NCBI GenBank assembly: GCA_040390855.1
Contig: JAZJXO010000013.1
Span: 18,531-82,530, forward strand
Source: Parvibaculum sp040390855
GTDB taxonomy: Bacteria > Pseudomonadota > Alphaproteobacteria > Parvibaculales > Parvibaculaceae
DNA length: 64,000 bases
Direction of reading: 5' to 3'
The notes under the pieces: model-generated
Database searches by the model: none
Told to the model about the DNA's origin: nothing
The model's input: only the letters and a program-made list of their open reading frames with translations
Shown here: positions 17,092 through 25,651 of the stretch, piece by piece
Numbering within the stretch: position 1 is the first letter of the stretch
How the letters are laid out: each line of letters starts with the position of its first letter
Position numbers and translations under genes: made by a program

Positions 17092-18396
17092 ATGGCACGC
17101 GCTGACACGCCTCTGACGGCGGCGGCGTTTGCATCCCGCCTCAAGGCCCTTCATGCAGGCCCGCGCATCGCTGTGGCATTTTCCGGCGGCGCAGACTCGC
17201 TTGCGCTTCTTATTCTTGCAAGCCAATGGGCGGCTAAATCCAGAAACCGTTATGTGATTGCCTATACGGTTGATCACGGGCTGCGCAAGGCATCCGCTGC
17301 CGAGGCACGTCAATGCGCGGCGGTTGCAAAGTCGCTCGGTGTCACGCATCGCATTTTGCGCTGGAAGGGCGACAAGCCGTCATCAGGCATTCAGGCGGCT
17401 GCCCGCGACGCGCGATATGACCTGCTCGTGAAAGCGTGTCAGCGCGACAAGATCACAACTTATCTCACCGCTCACCACCTTGAAGATCAGGCCGAGACAT
17501 TTCTGCTGCGTCTTGCCCGCGGCAGCGGCGTCGATGGTCTTGCCGCGATGAGCGCCACATCTCAACCCGAATCCGGCCTTCGTCGTTTGCGGCCATTTCT
17601 CGATGTGCCGCGCGAGACCTTGCGTGCCGTTGTTGCGCGCGCGGGCCTGAGCGCAATCGAGGATCCGAGCAATGACAATCCGCGATTTGATCGCGTCAAG
17701 GTCCGCCGTCTCATGTCAGACCTTGCCTCAATCGGCCTCACGCCCGCCCGTCTTGCCGATACCGCGGCCCATATGTCGCGCGCGCGCAAGGCGCTCGAAG
17801 CAGCGACGCGGGACGTGTTGAAATCATCGGTTGTCGAGCCGGTCGGATTCATCCATATCGACATCGCGGTACTGCTTGCATCGCCTGAGGAGATCGCCCT
17901 GCGGGCGCTTGCCGAAATACTGGAAACTGTGGGCGGCACCCATTACGCCCCGCGCTTCGAGGGATTGAGCGCGATCTATGCGGCGCTCGGTGCTGATGCA
18001 CTTGGCAAGGCCCGCACGCTGAACGGCTGCCGCCTCGTGGTCACGCGCGGTCGCCTCTATGTCACGCGCGAGGTCTCGGTTGCCATGAGAGCGGTGCCTG
18101 TGGCGGTGCGCCGCCGCGTCGCGCGTCTCTGGGATGAGCGCTTCACGGTCATGCTTGACCGCGATCTCCCGCTATCTGCCGCACCCCACGAAATCCGCGC
18201 ATTGGGGCCGGAAGGTCTCAGGATCGTCCGCGCCGCTGGTTGCCCCGAGCCTGCGGGGCCAAAATCTGTGCTCCCTACGCTGCCCGCGCTCTGGCAGGGC
18301 AAGCGGCTCGTCGCCGCACCGCATGTTGCTTATCGGGACGGACCTGTGGGTTTTGCGGTCCATTTTCTCTCCGGCGGCAGCTTTCCCTCTCCGTAA
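17092..18396 (+). CDS. tilS: tRNA(Ile)-lysidine synthetase
   Basis: A 434-residue PP-loop ATPase. The P-loop AFSGGADSLALL is at residues 29-40, the HHLEDQAETFLLRLARGSG motif near residue 125, and a degenerate C-terminal domain follows. TilS converts the wobble cytidine of tRNA-Ile(CAT) to lysidine, essential for AUA decoding. It lies nine bases after cpoB and precedes ftsH by 219 bases, an order common in Rhizobiales-type genomes. Confidence 0.93.
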   Translation: MARADTPLTAAAFASRLKALHAGPRIAVAFSGGADSLALLILASQWAAKSRNRYVIAYTVDHGLRKASAAEARQCAAVAKSLGVTHRILRWKGDKPSSGIQAAARDARYDLLVKACQRDKITTYLTAHHLEDQAETFLLRLARGSGVDGLAAMSATSQPESGLRRLRPFLDVPRETLRAVVARAGLSAIEDPSNDNPRFDRVKVRRLMSDLASIGLTPARLADTAAHMSRARKALEAATRDVLKSSVVEPVGFIHIDIAVLLASPEEIALRALAEILETVGGTHYAPRFEGLSAIYAALGADALGKARTLNGCRLVVTRGRLYVTREVSVAMRAVPVAVRRRVARLWDERFTVMLDRDLPLSAAPHEIRALGPEGLRIVRAAGCPEPAGPKSVLPTLPALWQGKRLVAAPHVAYRDGPVGFAVHFLSGGSFPSP

Positions 18397-18615
18397 CAGG
18401 GATTTTACCTCTCGCTGCCACACTCACGGCCCGTATTGCGGTGAAAAGCGGGGATAGGCCACTTGGTTATTGGGCTCAACAATCCTATCTTCCATAGGTG
18501 TAGCGCGGGCAAATGAGGCACAAAGGCCGCGAAGCAGGGGACAGCACCTTGGCTGGCATATCTCCTGCTACGTGGTCTAAAGCTCCGTCCCGCCAAGCGA
18601 CAGAAGGTCAAATCG

Positions 18616-20529
18616 TTGTCCAATATCAAGAATTTTGCTCTGTGGGTTATCATCGCGCTGCTGCTTGTGGCGCTTTACAGCCTTTTCCAGAGCCCTGCCC
18701 AGCAAGCCGCTTCCACCGAGATCAATTTTTCTCAACTGCTCTCACAGGTCGATAGCGGCACTGTGAAAGATGTCACCATCGCCGGCGACACGATCACAGG
18801 TCACTATGCCGATGGACGTCCGTTCCGCACTTTTGCGCCGGCAGACCCGAGCCTGGTCGATCGTCTCTATAACAAGGGTGTCGAGATTTCGGCCAAGCCG
18901 ACCGATAACGGTTTCTCGCTGATCGGTGCGCTCGTCTCGTGGTTCCCGATGTTGCTGCTCATCGGTGTCTGGGTGTTCTTCATGCGCCAGATGCAGGGCG
19001 GCGGTGGCAAGGCCATGGGCTTTGGCAAGTCGAAGGCGAAGCTTCTGACCGAGCGCCATGGTCGCGTGACCTTTGAAGATGTCGCGGGCATTGATGAAGC
19101 CAAGGACGATCTGGAAGAAATTGTCGAGTTCCTGCGCGACCCCGCGAAGTTCCAGCGTCTTGGTGGCCGCATTCCCAAAGGTGTGTTGCTTGTCGGTCCG
19201 CCCGGTACGGGCAAGACGTTGCTGGCACGCGCTATCGCGGGCGAGGCCAATGTGCCTTTCTTCACGATCTCGGGTTCCGACTTCGTTGAAATGTTTGTCG
19301 GCGTCGGTGCTTCGCGTGTGCGCGATATGTTCGAACAGGCCAAGAAGAACGCGCCCTGCATTATCTTCATCGACGAAATCGACGCGGTCGGTCGCCATCG
19401 TGGTGCCGGTCTCGGCGGCGGCAATGATGAGCGCGAACAGACGCTCAATCAGTTGCTCGTCGAAATGGACGGTTTTGAACCCAATGAGGGCATCATCCTT
19501 ATTGCGGCGACGAACCGGCCTGACGTGCTTGATCCTGCGCTGCTGCGTCCGGGCCGTTTCGACCGTCAGGTCGTCGTGCCGAATCCCGACATTGTCGGCC
19601 GCGAAAAAATCCTCAAGGTGCATATGAAAAAAGTGCCGCTGGCACCCGACGTGGACGCCCGCACGCTGGCGCGCGGCACACCGGGTTTCTCCGGTGCGGA
19701 CCTTGCCAACATCGTCAACGAAGCCGCTCTGCTTGCAGCCCGTCGCGGCAAACGTCTCGTCACCATGGGCGAGTTCGAAGCGGCCAAAGACAAAGTGATG
19801 ATGGGGGCCGAACGCCGCTCGATGGTGATGTCGGAAGATGAAAAGCGTTGCACGGCCTATCACGAAGCAGGCCATGCGCTTGTCGCGCTCCATATGCCGG
19901 CATCCGATCCGATCCACAAGGCCACGATCATCCCGCGCGGTCGCGCGCTGGGCATGGTCATGCGTCTGCCGGAACAGGACAGCTACTCCTATGCCCGTGA
20001 CAAGATGTACGCGAACCTCGCCGTTTCGATGGGCGGTCGTCTCGCTGAAGAAATCATCTTCGGCCATGACAAGGTTACGTCCGGCGCATCGGGAGATATT
20101 CAGTATGCGACCAATCTTGCCCGTTCCATGGTCACCAAATGGGGCATGAGCGACAAGCTCGGTCCGCTGCTCTACTCGGCCAACGAGGAAGAAGTTTTCC
20201 TCGGTCACTCGGTCGCGCGGACGCAGAACATTTCGGAAGACACATCGCGCATGATCGACGCCGAAGTGCGCCGCATTGTCGAAGAAGGCTATGCGACGGC
20301 AAAGAAAATCCTGACCGACGAACTGGCCTCGCTGCACAAGGTTGCCAAGGGGCTGCTTGAATTCGAGACCCTGTCGGGCGACGAAATCAAAGGTCTGCTG
20401 AAAGACATCCAGCCCGTGCGCGATCTGGGCGAGCCGGTGAAAACCGATACCGGTCCTATTTCCTCGGTGCCGAAAACCGGTCGTCCCGAACAGGGACCGG
20501 GCATTTCACCCGAACCTATCGGCACGTAA
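18616..20529 (+). CDS. ftsH: ATP-dependent zinc metalloprotease FtsH
   Basis: A 637-residue inner-membrane AAA+ protease. Transmembrane segments lie at about residues 7-24 and 103-123, Walker A GPPGTGKT at 194-201, Walker B CIIFIDEID near 248-256, the second region of homology around AATNRPDVLDPALLRPGRFD, and the zinc site HEAGH at 416-420. It degrades misfolded membrane proteins and regulators such as sigma-32 (rpoH is at 37.9 kb). The start is a TTG supported by GAAGG eight bases upstream and by family homology. A strong terminator follows. Confidence 0.97.
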   Translation: MSNIKNFALWVIIALLLVALYSLFQSPAQQAASTEINFSQLLSQVDSGTVKDVTIAGDTITGHYADGRPFRTFAPADPSLVDRLYNKGVEISAKPTDNGFSLIGALVSWFPMLLLIGVWVFFMRQMQGGGGKAMGFGKSKAKLLTERHGRVTFEDVAGIDEAKDDLEEIVEFLRDPAKFQRLGGRIPKGVLLVGPPGTGKTLLARAIAGEANVPFFTISGSDFVEMFVGVGASRVRDMFEQAKKNAPCIIFIDEIDAVGRHRGAGLGGGNDEREQTLNQLLVEMDGFEPNEGIILIAATNRPDVLDPALLRPGRFDRQVVVPNPDIVGREKILKVHMKKVPLAPDVDARTLARGTPGFSGADLANIVNEAALLAARRGKRLVTMGEFEAAKDKVMMGAERRSMVMSEDEKRCTAYHEAGHALVALHMPASDPIHKATIIPRGRALGMVMRLPEQDSYSYARDKMYANLAVSMGGRLAEEIIFGHDKVTSGASGDIQYATNLARSMVTKWGMSDKLGPLLYSANEEEVFLGHSVARTQNISEDTSRMIDAEVRRIVEEGYATAKKILTDELASLHKVAKGLLEFETLSGDEIKGLLKDIQPVRDLGEPVKTDTGPISSVPKTGRPEQGPGISPEPIGT

Positions 20530-20560
20530 GAACATCGTTGTTCACGCAATGTTGACCCTA

Positions 20561-20586
20561 AAGGGAGGCGTCTCGCCTCCCTTTTT
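20561..20586 (+). terminator. Rho-independent terminator after ftsH
   Basis: GGGAGGCG (20563-20570), loop TCT, CGCCTCCC (20574-20581), then a five-T tract. It isolates ftsH from the SGNH hydrolase gene that begins 15 bases later. Confidence 0.9.
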
Positions 20587-20600
20587 CTCTGGCTGATCTC

Positions 20601-21341
20601 ATGCTGATCAAATTGCGCCTCGGTCTTTTCGTTCTGCTGCTCGCAGGACTTTCTGCCTGCGCGTCGCCCGCGCCGACCGCAGCTATCGGGGAGGGGCTCG
20701 ATGAGCCTTTTCTTATTCAGCCTGAACGTATGGCAGAGAAAGCTGCCATCGTGAAAAGCGGTGCGCGTATTGATGTTGTTTTCATTGGCGACAGTATCAC
20801 GCAGAATTACGACAAGCCCGAGTACAAACCCGTCTGGGATCGGTATTTCGCGCCGCTTCGTGCCTTCAATCTCGGCTACGGTATGGACACGACGGGTGCC
20901 GCCTCTTGGCGCTTCGAGCATGGTGAACTCGACGGATTGAGTCCGCGCGTCACGGTTTTACTTCTCGGCACAAATGATACGAATGTTGGCCGCAGCCCAA
21001 GCCAAGCCGTTACCGATATTGCCCGCGCTGTCACCGATCTCAAGGCGCAGTTACCGCAAACCAGAATCCTGCTTGTCGGCATATTACCGTCCGCCCGCTC
21101 GCCGGATAAAACTTTGGCCGATCATCAGATCAACGCCACGAATGCGGCGCTCTATGCAGGCGATCCGCGCGTGACATTTCTGAGTGTCGACTATGTGTTT
21201 ATCAAGAACGGCACTCCCGATCCTGCTCTCTATGTCGAACAGCTCCCTGAAGGTGCGTTGCACCCCAATCCGCAAGGTCAGGCGTTGATGGCTGCCGCAA
21301 TCGAACCTGTTGTGAAGCGTCTGCTTGTCGAGATGCCCTGA
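20601..21341 (+). CDS. SGNH/GDSL-family hydrolase, predicted lipoprotein
   Basis: A 246-residue exported protein with a lipobox LAGLSAC (Cys near residue 20). SGNH blocks are FIGDSITQ near residue 55 (block I, nucleophile Ser), a Gly in NLGYGMDT (block II), LLLGTNDTN (block III), and the His in ALHPNPQGQ (block V, Asp-less variant with H). It resembles platelet-activating-factor acetylhydrolase-type esterases acting on acetyl or lipid esters in the envelope. It sits alone between two terminators, between ftsH and folP, and looks like an insertion into a conserved neighbourhood. Confidence 0.85.
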   Translation: MLIKLRLGLFVLLLAGLSACASPAPTAAIGEGLDEPFLIQPERMAEKAAIVKSGARIDVVFIGDSITQNYDKPEYKPVWDRYFAPLRAFNLGYGMDTTGAASWRFEHGELDGLSPRVTVLLLGTNDTNVGRSPSQAVTDIARAVTDLKAQLPQTRILLVGILPSARSPDKTLADHQINATNAALYAGDPRVTFLSVDYVFIKNGTPDPALYVEQLPEGALHPNPQGQALMAAAIEPVVKRLLVEMP

Positions 21342-21344
21342 GCG

Positions 21345-21369
21345 AGGGAGGCCCTTGGGCGCCCTTTTT
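21345..21369 (+). terminator. Rho-independent terminator after the SGNH hydrolase gene
   Basis: AGGG-A-GGCCC (21345-21354) pairs with GGGC-G-CCCT and is followed by TTTTTC, four bases after the stop codon. It separates this gene from folP. Confidence 0.75.
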
Positions 21370-21544
21370 CTTTGGGTAAGATGCCGCCTCAGGTGTGCAG
21401 CCTGACCGGCATATAGATATAGCCGTGCACGAAGGCGGCCTTGAACGGTCGGTGATCAGCTCTTCGGGCCGGTTGATCGCTTCCTCGTCGCAGTTGCTCG
21501 ACAGGTGCCATATGTTTGCCCTGCGGCCCGTGTTAAAAGTCTCT

Positions 21545-22360
21545 ATGAACCAAACACCACTTGTTTTCGGGATCGTCAATATCACCTCGGACAGTTTTTC
21601 CGACGGTGGCAAATATCTTGCGCCGGATGCCGCGATTGCTCATGCGCGCAAGCTCGTTGCCGACGGAGCCGATGTGATTGATCTGGGTCCTGCCTCGTCG
21701 AACCCCGACGCCGCGCCGGTGAGCGCCGTCGACGAGATCGCGCGGATTGCGCCGGTGCTCGATGCGCTGATGGCGGAGCATATTTCTGTTTCGCTCGACA
21801 GCTATCAGCCCGAAACACAGGCCTATGCGCTTTCGCGTGGCGTGCCGTATCTCAATGATATTCGCGGCTTCCCTGAATCAGCACTCTATCCGGCGCTCGG
21901 GGCAAGCGACGCGAAGCTCATCGTCATGCACGCGATACAGGACGGGCAGGCGGACCGCCGCGCCGCGCCGCCGGGCGACATCATGGATCACATTTCGCAC
22001 TTCTTCGAGGCCCGTATCGCGGCACTTGAGCGCGCGGGCATCGCGCGTGACCGCCTCATTCTTGATCCCGGCATGGGGTTTTTTCTGGGTAGCGCGCCCG
22101 AGACCTCGCTTGCCGTTTTGGCACGCTTCGGCGAGATCAAGGCCGGCTTCGGTCTGCCCGTTCTCATTTCTGTTTCGCGCAAATCTTTTTTGCGGTCGTT
22201 AACAAATCGTGGCGCAAACGAGGCGGGGGCGGCGACTTTGGCGGCGGAACTGAGCATTGCTCTTGCGGGCGTTGACTTCATTCGCACGCACGAGCCCGCG
22301 CCGTTAACGGATGGGCTCAAAGTGCTTGCGGCGCTGAAAGAAACCGCAAGAATTCGTTAG
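21545..22360 (+). CDS. folP: Dihydropteroate synthase, Sul2-like
   Basis: A 271-residue dihydropteroate synthase, which joins p-aminobenzoate to the pterin pyrophosphate in folate synthesis. It has the start GIVNITSDSFSDGG, then DLGPASSNPDAAPVS, SLDSYQPETQAYALSRG, LNDIRGFPE, LDPGMGFFLG, SVSRKSFLR, FIRTHEP and the C-terminus LAALKETARIR. As I recall it, plasmid-borne Sul2 has the same length, the same motifs and the same C-terminus, whereas ordinary FolP differs (for example two fewer residues after DPG.GF). The start is ATG 21545 by homology; the frame is open upstream to 21395. glmM follows 64 bases later. Confidence 0.93.
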   Translation: MNQTPLVFGIVNITSDSFSDGGKYLAPDAAIAHARKLVADGADVIDLGPASSNPDAAPVSAVDEIARIAPVLDALMAEHISVSLDSYQPETQAYALSRGVPYLNDIRGFPESALYPALGASDAKLIVMHAIQDGQADRRAAPPGDIMDHISHFFEARIAALERAGIARDRLILDPGMGFFLGSAPETSLAVLARFGEIKAGFGLPVLISVSRKSFLRSLTNRGANEAGAATLAAELSIALAGVDFIRTHEPAPLTDGLKVLAALKETARIR

Positions 22361-22424
22361 CTGCGCATTCACGATAAATCTCTATATTCCCCTGAATTTC
22401 GTTCACACAGAAAACCGGTTAGAG

Positions 22425-23771
22425 ATGGCGCGTAAGTATTTCGGCACAGATGGTATTCGCGGCACCGCCAATGAAGGCGCGATGACGGCGGAAACCGCTT
22501 TGCGCGTCGGTATGGCGGCAGGCCGCGTCTTCCGTCGCGGTGACCATCGCCACCGCGTCGTCATCGGCAAAGACACCCGCCTGTCAGGCTATATGCTGGA
22601 GCCTGCGCTGACCGCCGGTTTTACCTCGATGGGCATGGATGTGTTTCTCTTCGGGCCGCTGCCGACGCCGGCGGTCGCCATGCTCACGCGCTCGCTTCGT
22701 GCCGATCTGGGCGTGATGATTTCCGCGTCGCATAATTCCTTTCAGGATAACGGCATCAAATTTTTCGGACCTGACGGCTACAAGTTGTCGGACGAGATCG
22801 AACTCGAAATCGAGCATCACATCGACAACGGCTTGTCGGACAATCTCGCCGGACCGCGCGATCTCGGCCGCGCCAAGCGCATCGACGATGCGCAAGCCCG
22901 CTATATCGAACATGTGAAGCACAGTTTTCCGCGCGACCTCACGCTTGAGGGTCTGCGCATTGTTGTCGATTGCGCCAATGGCGCCGCCTACAAGGTTGCG
23001 CCTGCCGTGCTCTATGAGCTGGGGGCAGATGTTGTGACGGTCGGTGCCGAGCCTGACGGTTTCAACATCAATGATGAATGCGGCTCTACGTCGCCCGCGC
23101 GCATGTGTGCTGTTGTGCGCGAGCGCCGCGCCGACATCGGTATCGCACTTGACGGCGATGCGGACCGCCTCATCATCTGCGACGAGAACGGTCACGTCAT
23201 CGACGGTGACCAGATCATGGCGCTCATCGCGCGCTCGTGGCGGGCGGCGGGCAAGCTCTCCGCACCCGGCATCGTCTCGACCGTCATGTCGAATCTCGGG
23301 CTGGAGCGCTATCTCAACGGCCTAGGCCTTGATCTCGTGCGCACGCAGGTCGGGGACCGCTATGTTGTCGAGCATATGCGCAATCACGGTTTCAATGTCG
23401 GTGGCGAACAGTCGGGCCATATCGTGCTCAAGGATTTTGGCACGACGGGCGACGGGCTCGTCGCGGCGTTGCAAATTCTGGCGGTGCGCAAAGTCGAGAA
23501 CAAACCGGTCTCCGAGCTTTGCCACCTCTTCGATCCGCTGCCGCAGCTTCTGAAGAATGTCCGCTTCAAAAAAGGCGAACCTCTGGAAGAGAAAGACGTG
23601 AAGGCCGCGATCATCGAAGGCGAAAACCGGCTGGGCAAATCGGGTCGTCTTGTTATCCGCAAGTCCGGTACGGAACCCTTGATCCGCGTGATGGGCGAGG
23701 GTGACGATGAAAGCCTCGTCAAATCCGTGGTGCGCGATATATGCTCCGCGATCGAGAGCCACGCGGCCTGA
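22425..23771 (+). CDS. glmM: Phosphoglucosamine mutase
   Basis: A 448-residue enzyme converting glucosamine-6-phosphate to glucosamine-1-phosphate for peptidoglycan and LPS. It starts MARKYFGTDGIRG. The phosphoserine is S102 in MISASHNSF, the metal-binding loop is LDGDADR near residue 243, the sugar-binding region is GGEQSGH near 328, and the phosphate-binding tail is RKSGTEPLIRVM. Its position directly after a Sul2-like folP matches the glmM remnant found beside sul2 on plasmids. Confidence 0.97.
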   Translation: MARKYFGTDGIRGTANEGAMTAETALRVGMAAGRVFRRGDHRHRVVIGKDTRLSGYMLEPALTAGFTSMGMDVFLFGPLPTPAVAMLTRSLRADLGVMISASHNSFQDNGIKFFGPDGYKLSDEIELEIEHHIDNGLSDNLAGPRDLGRAKRIDDAQARYIEHVKHSFPRDLTLEGLRIVVDCANGAAYKVAPAVLYELGADVVTVGAEPDGFNINDECGSTSPARMCAVVRERRADIGIALDGDADRLIICDENGHVIDGDQIMALIARSWRAAGKLSAPGIVSTVMSNLGLERYLNGLGLDLVRTQVGDRYVVEHMRNHGFNVGGEQSGHIVLKDFGTTGDGLVAALQILAVRKVENKPVSELCHLFDPLPQLLKNVRFKKGEPLEEKDVKAAIIEGENRLGKSGRLVIRKSGTEPLIRVMGEGDDESLVKSVVRDICSAIESHAA

Positions 23772-23781
23772 GTTTTTTCAA

Positions 23782-23809
23782 TTTTCCTTTCCCTCAAAGG
23801 GAAGGAAAA
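23782..23809. repeat. Palindromic intergenic element between glmM and thiD
   Basis: TTTTCCTTTCCCT, loop CAA, AGGGAAGGAAAA form a hairpin with one bulged T in the 54-base glmM-thiD gap. Its core (CCCT-CAA-AGGG) resembles the hairpins in front of serC (25514-25547) and serA (26854-26874), suggesting a dispersed palindromic repeat family. Confidence 0.6.
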
Positions 23810-23825
23810 GAAGCAGAGTTGCCCC

Positions 23826-24674
23826 GTGTCCAACACCTTCTTCCCAAATCCCGGTCGCGTCCTCATCATTGCCGGTTCCGACAGCGGCGGCGGCGCGGGC
23901 ATTCAGGCGGACATCAAAACCGTCACCGCGCTTGGCGGCTATGCGACGACGGCGGTGACGGCGATTACTGTTCAGGACACGCTCGGCGTTCACGGCATCC
24001 ATGAGATTCCGCTGGAGACCATCCGCGCACAGATCAAAGTCGTTCTTGAAGATATTGGTACGGACACGATCAAAACGGGGATGCTTCATTCCATCGAAAT
24101 TATCGAAGCCGTGGCCGAAGATATTTCGCTTTATGCGCCTGACGCAGGACTTATCGTTGATCCTGTGATGGTTGCCAAAGGCGGCGCGGCGCTGCTGCAA
24201 AGCAATGCGGGGGACGCGTTCAAGCGGGCGCTGATGCCGCTTGCGACCCTTATCACACCCAATGTGCCGGAAGCCGAAGCGCTGACGGGCCGCTCTATTA
24301 CCACGCTTGACCAGCAGAAAGCGGCTGCCGATGCTTTGCTGGGCCTTGGTTGCGATGCGGTGCTGCTGAAAGGCGGGCATCTCGCGGGCGATACGATTTA
24401 TGATGTGCTGGCCACGCAGGACATGATCGAAGTCATGTCCGCTCCGCGCATCGACACGCGCCACACGCATGGCACAGGTTGTACGCTGGCGTCTGCTATT
24501 GCCGTGCTAATGGCACAGGGCGCGCCTTTGCGTGACGCGGTGGAAATCGCGCGGGACTATGTGCAGGAGGCGATCCGGCTTGCGCCGGGTTTCGGCAAGG
24601 GTCACGGCCCGCTCTATCATGCGTATACGCTTTTGCGCGGTGATGACGAGGATGATGACGCCTATCTCAACTGA
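23826..24674 (+). CDS. thiD: Hydroxymethylpyrimidine/phosphomethylpyrimidine kinase ThiD
   Basis: A 282-residue ribokinase-fold enzyme phosphorylating HMP and HMP-P for thiamine synthesis. It has the N-terminal IAGSDSGGGAGIQADIKT, the TGML segment near residue 80, DPVMVAKGG near 113, TPNVPEA near 139, and the anion-hole HTHGTGCTLASAI near 214. The start is a GTG. It is unlinked to thiC (34.8 kb) and has no TPP riboswitch. A short acidic tail (DDEDDDAYLN) is extra. Confidence 0.95.
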   Translation: MSNTFFPNPGRVLIIAGSDSGGGAGIQADIKTVTALGGYATTAVTAITVQDTLGVHGIHEIPLETIRAQIKVVLEDIGTDTIKTGMLHSIEIIEAVAEDISLYAPDAGLIVDPVMVAKGGAALLQSNAGDAFKRALMPLATLITPNVPEAEALTGRSITTLDQQKAAADALLGLGCDAVLLKGGHLAGDTIYDVLATQDMIEVMSAPRIDTRHTHGTGCTLASAIAVLMAQGAPLRDAVEIARDYVQEAIRLAPGFGKGHGPLYHAYTLLRGDDEDDDAYLN

Positions 24675-24706
24675 TTTTTCAGAACTGCATTTTTCCGGAG
24701 TTCGCG

Positions 24707-25507
24707 ATGAAAGCCCGTCTCTATCAGGTTGATGCCTTTGCCTCGCGCGCGTTTGAGGGCAATCCCGCTGCTGTCGTGCCGCTGACAAGCTGGCTTGCCG
24801 ATGATGTGATGCAGGCGATTGCGGCGGAGAACAATCTTGCCGAGACGGCGTTTTTCGTGCCCGAAGGCGGCGCCTATCGTTTGCGCTGGTTCACGCCTGC
24901 CGTCGAGGTTCCGCTTTGTGGTCACGCCACGCTGGCAAGCGCGCATGTTCTCTTCACACATCTGGGGCACGAGCAAGCCGAGATTCATTTCGAAACCCTG
25001 AGCGGTCGCCTCACGGTGAAACACGAGGGCGACAAGCTCGCCATGGATTTTCCCGCCGACAAACTCAAACCCTACATGATGCATGAAAGTCTACCCGCCT
25101 TGCTCGGCGGCAAGCCGATCCTTGTGATGAAAGGCAATTTTCTCGTCTGCCTTTTTGGTTCGGCGGCGGAGGTGGCGTCGCTCGCGCCCGACATGCCCGC
25201 GCTCAAGCGCTTTTGCGAGGGGCGAGACGGCATCAGCATCATCTGCATGGCCGAAGGCGACGCAGGCAGCGGCATCGACTTTGTGTCACGCATGTTCGCG
25301 CCCGCCAAGGGCATTGACGAAGACCCCGTCACGGGCTCGGCCCATTGTTCCTCCGTGCCCTATTGGGCAAAGAAACTCGGCAAGCCCGATGTCGTCGCCC
25401 GCCAGATTTCCAAACGCGGCGGCACGCTGTGGTGCACGGATGCGGGCGAGCGCGTGATCATGCGTGGCACATGCGTGGATTATCTAGAGGGCGAGATTGA
25501 GGTTTGA
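24707..25507 (+). CDS. PhzF family isomerase/epimerase-like protein
   Basis: A 266-residue protein of the PhzF/YddE superfamily (diaminopimelate epimerase fold). It has QVDAFASRAFEGNPAAVV at the N-terminus with NNLAETAFF and the catalytic Glu near residue 45, then VPLCGHATLASAHVL and, near residue 207, EDPVTGSAHC. These correspond to the two halves of the duplicated fold. A physiological substrate is usually unknown. It lies 32 bases after thiD, probably in the same transcript; GGAG stands ahead of its ATG. Confidence 0.9.
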   Translation: MKARLYQVDAFASRAFEGNPAAVVPLTSWLADDVMQAIAAENNLAETAFFVPEGGAYRLRWFTPAVEVPLCGHATLASAHVLFTHLGHEQAEIHFETLSGRLTVKHEGDKLAMDFPADKLKPYMMHESLPALLGGKPILVMKGNFLVCLFGSAAEVASLAPDMPALKRFCEGRDGISIICMAEGDAGSGIDFVSRMFAPAKGIDEDPVTGSAHCSSVPYWAKKLGKPDVVARQISKRGGTLWCTDAGERVIMRGTCVDYLEGEIEV

Positions 25508-25513
25508 GCCGTG

Positions 25514-25646
25514 TTTCCTTCCTCACCCTCAAGGGGGAGGAAGGAAAGGCCAGCGTCAAAACGTCATTTGACAGCCTCTCCCTTGAGGCATATACCCCCC
25601 AGCGGGCTACCTCCCCCCACCGGGAGGCTCCTATCTGGAAGGATAG
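25514..25646 (+). promoter_or_regulatory. Structured serC leader with the ribosome site in a hairpin loop
   Basis: Four hairpins precede serC. TTTCCTTCCTC (25514-25524) pairs with GAGGAAGGAAA (25537-25547). GCCTC pairs with GAGGC (about 25574-25589). CCTCCC (25610-25615) pairs with GGGAGG (25622-25627). CTATC (25631-25635) pairs with GATAG (25642-25646), with the purine-rich ribosome site GGAAG in its loop, six bases before the ATG. A conserved serC RNA motif has been described computationally in alphaproteobacteria; I believe this region matches its position, but cannot confirm the consensus. It may control the serC-serA transcript. Confidence 0.5.
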
Positions 25647-25651
25647 ACAAC

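Noticed and set aside
18742..20337. 531-codon minus-strand open frame opposite ftsH
   Set aside because: It mirrors the codon pattern of the well-supported ftsH and has no recognisable domain. The same holds for the long antisense frames at 25631-26797, 27288-28472 and 34948-36222.
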